Origin: Maylandia zebra
Lineage: Eukaryota; Chordata; Actinopteri; Cichliformes; Cichlidae
Direction of reading: 5' to 3'
DNA length: 64,000 bases
Assembly: GCF_041146795.1 (NCBI RefSeq)
Contig: NC_135187.1
Location: 20,439,056 to 20,503,055, forward strand
Every line of letters begins with the position of its first letter. The stretch's first letter is position 1. The position numbers and the translations under genes were made by a program. This document shows, in pieces, positions 55,309-64,000 of the stretch. Below the pieces are notes generated by a model, which had not been told where the DNA came from, did no database searches, and saw only the letters and a list, made by a program, of their open reading frames with translations.

Positions 55309-55519
55309 CATCCAGAAATGCATATACTATTATATATTGTACATATATTTATTAGTTTCAGATGTAGCCATTCTTGTATCTTGCTTGTTTACATTATTGT
55401 ATTTTGCACAACTCTGTTGCTTGTGAAGCTCGCACACAAGAATTTCACTCACATGTGCTGTACCAATGTACCTGCACATGTGATGTGACAATAAAAGTGA
55501 TTTGATTTTGATTTGACTA
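55309..55519 (+). mobile_element. Retroposon 3' end inserted in the Tc1 right terminal repeat
   Basis: The Tc1 right repeat is broken after 'ggtggctgacta' and resumes with 'aatacttttttgcc'. The six bases TGACTA occur on both sides (55303-55308 and 55514-55519) as a short target duplication. The 205-bp insert ends 'gacaataaaagtgatttgat' plus a TTTGA-like tail. It also contains 'cacaagaatttcactcac', a common fish retrotransposon 3' end. It contains no coding sequence. Confidence 0.8.
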
Positions 55520-56363
55520 AATACTTTTTTGCCACACTGTAGCTTCAGTTTCCTGTTCTTGTCTGGCAGGAGTGGAACCTGGTGTGGTCTTCTGCTGCTG
55601 TAGCCCCTCTGCCTCAAGATTCAACATGTGTATTCAGTGACGCTCTTCTGTATAACTTTGTTGTAGTGAGTAATTTGAGCTGCATCCTTCATGTAAGCTT
55701 GAATCAGTCTGGCCATTTTCTTCATTATTACCTCATTATTCAAAGCAGATGAGGCGTTTCCACCCAGAGAACTGCCACTCAATGGAATTTTTTTTTTTTT
55801 AACCATTTTTTGTTAACTCTAGAGACGGCTGTGTGGGAAGACTACCGCCCCCCCCCCCCCAAAATTCACTTTAAACTTCAGCAGATCCTCTTGACGATTA
55901 GGTGTTTGCGTTAACAAGCCATACACATAATGATAATGATTTCAAAGCTCAAATCACAGGCTGTAATTTAATTTGAAATGATATTCTGGCACATGTGTAC
56001 CACCAACATGCCAATGGATTGGAAGGTGGACCCCTGCAAATAGCACAAAGTCACAAAGAAACCAGCTGAACGAGGATAAAAGCTCAAAACTGTTTCATAA
56101 AAAAGAACCTTTAATGAGCAGAGTTCAGTCTACAGATTTCTCAACTCTGACATCAGAGCACAAACAGTTTACAAAGAGTGGATGAGCTGCACTGTTGAAC
56201 AAATACACATCAACTGTGTCTACCTGTTTGCGAATCCTTCAGTGTTGAAATGAAACTACTGAAGCGTTGCAGAGTTTAATTGTGAGCAGCTGTTCCAGAT
56301 GCTTGGTTTAGATTGAAAGACGAGTGATGTATTCACACCTGCACGTGCTGTTTTCTGATTAGT

Positions 56364-63852
<7,489 letters not shown>

Positions 63853-64000
63853 CTAACAAATAGAGAGGGTTTGAAATTAGATAGGAGTAGAATTTTTATT
63901 TATCGTGCCACTCAATACTCTATTATATACACAAGCTTAGGGCTGTATTTACATGTGATACGACTGCGCTAGATTTGCACTTCACATTTGTATATCTTTC

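Larger units (their letters stand above)
53722..55539 (-). mobile_element. Tc1-like DNA transposon with intact transposase frame
   Basis: The element begins 'cagtggggcaaaaaagtatt' and ends with its complement ('aatacttttttgccacactg'), flanked by TA at 53720-53721 and 55540-55541. The inverted repeats are about 200 bp and nearly identical. Its length is 1,818 bp, or about 1,607 bp without a 211-bp insertion in the right repeat; 1.6 kb is usual for Tc1 elements. The high identity of the repeats and the open transposase frame suggest a young copy. The interruption of the right terminal repeat near its outer end probably disables it in cis. Confidence 0.92.
53398..55920 (-). mobile_element. Old Tc1/mariner-like carcass split by a younger Tc1 insertion
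   Basis: The left part (53398-53719) carries the minus-strand 3' end of the old family ('actggacactttaataggca', 'caccttgctaatgcctgg', 'ccacatccacaaggtgctc'). The right part (55542 to about 55920) continues with 'gcttcagtttcctgttcttg', 'gtggtcttctgctgctgtag' and 'cttcagcagatcctcttgac'. Some of the family's central sequence seems deleted between the two parts. The Tc1 element sits exactly at the break. The old element is dead. Confidence 0.7.

Overview
The window is vertebrate nuclear DNA, almost certainly from a ray-finned (teleost) fish. Genes are split into short exons with GT/AG introns, and intergenic DNA is AT-rich. (CA)n/(GT)n microsatellites are abundant, and the transposons (Tc1/mariner elements, RTE-like and L2-like retrotransposons, short retroposon tails) are typical of fish. 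No bacterial, organellar or viral gene was recognised. All exon structures below were read by hand from splice sites and reading-frame continuity; gene names rest on recognising the protein families.

Layout. (1) Positions 1-4,900 hold the last coding exon and 3' UTR of a copine gene (cpne4-like, + strand). (2) mrpl3 (+ strand, 6,427-16,571) is complete in ten exons and encodes the 342-residue mitochondrial ribosomal protein uL3m. A 5'-truncated RTE-like retrotransposon lies in its first intron. (3) Positions 16,640-29,400 are a gene-poor, repeat-scattered stretch. (4) Positions 29,430-30,095 (- strand) hold a 221-codon proline/serine/arginine-rich reading frame that I cannot assign. (5) cspg5 (neuroglycan C, - strand, 32,838-45,026) is complete in five exons and encodes 469 residues. 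It has a CpG-rich 5' end. (6) Positions 45,560-56,360 are intergenic. They carry a long compound microsatellite, an L2-like LINE with a 433-codon open RT frame, and a three-layer transposon nest containing an intact Tc1 transposase. (7) smarcc1 (- strand, 56,364 to beyond the right edge) has 27 coding exons here, encoding 891 residues of a BAF155-type SWI/SNF subunit. Only the N-terminal exon(s) are missing.

Gene order. cpne4 followed by mrpl3, and smarcc1 followed by cspg5, are each neighbours in the same relative orientation in human, on 3q22 and 3p21 respectively. Here the two pairs lie about 16 kb apart, so the gap at 16.6-32.1 kb contains a rearrangement boundary relative to human. The genes do not form a pathway: they encode a Ca2+-dependent membrane-binding protein, a mitoribosome subunit, a neural membrane proteoglycan and a chromatin remodeller subunit.

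I found no new multi-gene system. The items most worth checking are the smarcc1 protein lacking a block conserved in its family just after the SANT-containing segment, the three-layer transposon nest, the hairpin-capped RTE insertion with a 21-bp target duplication, and the unassigned reading frame at 29.4-30.1 kb.
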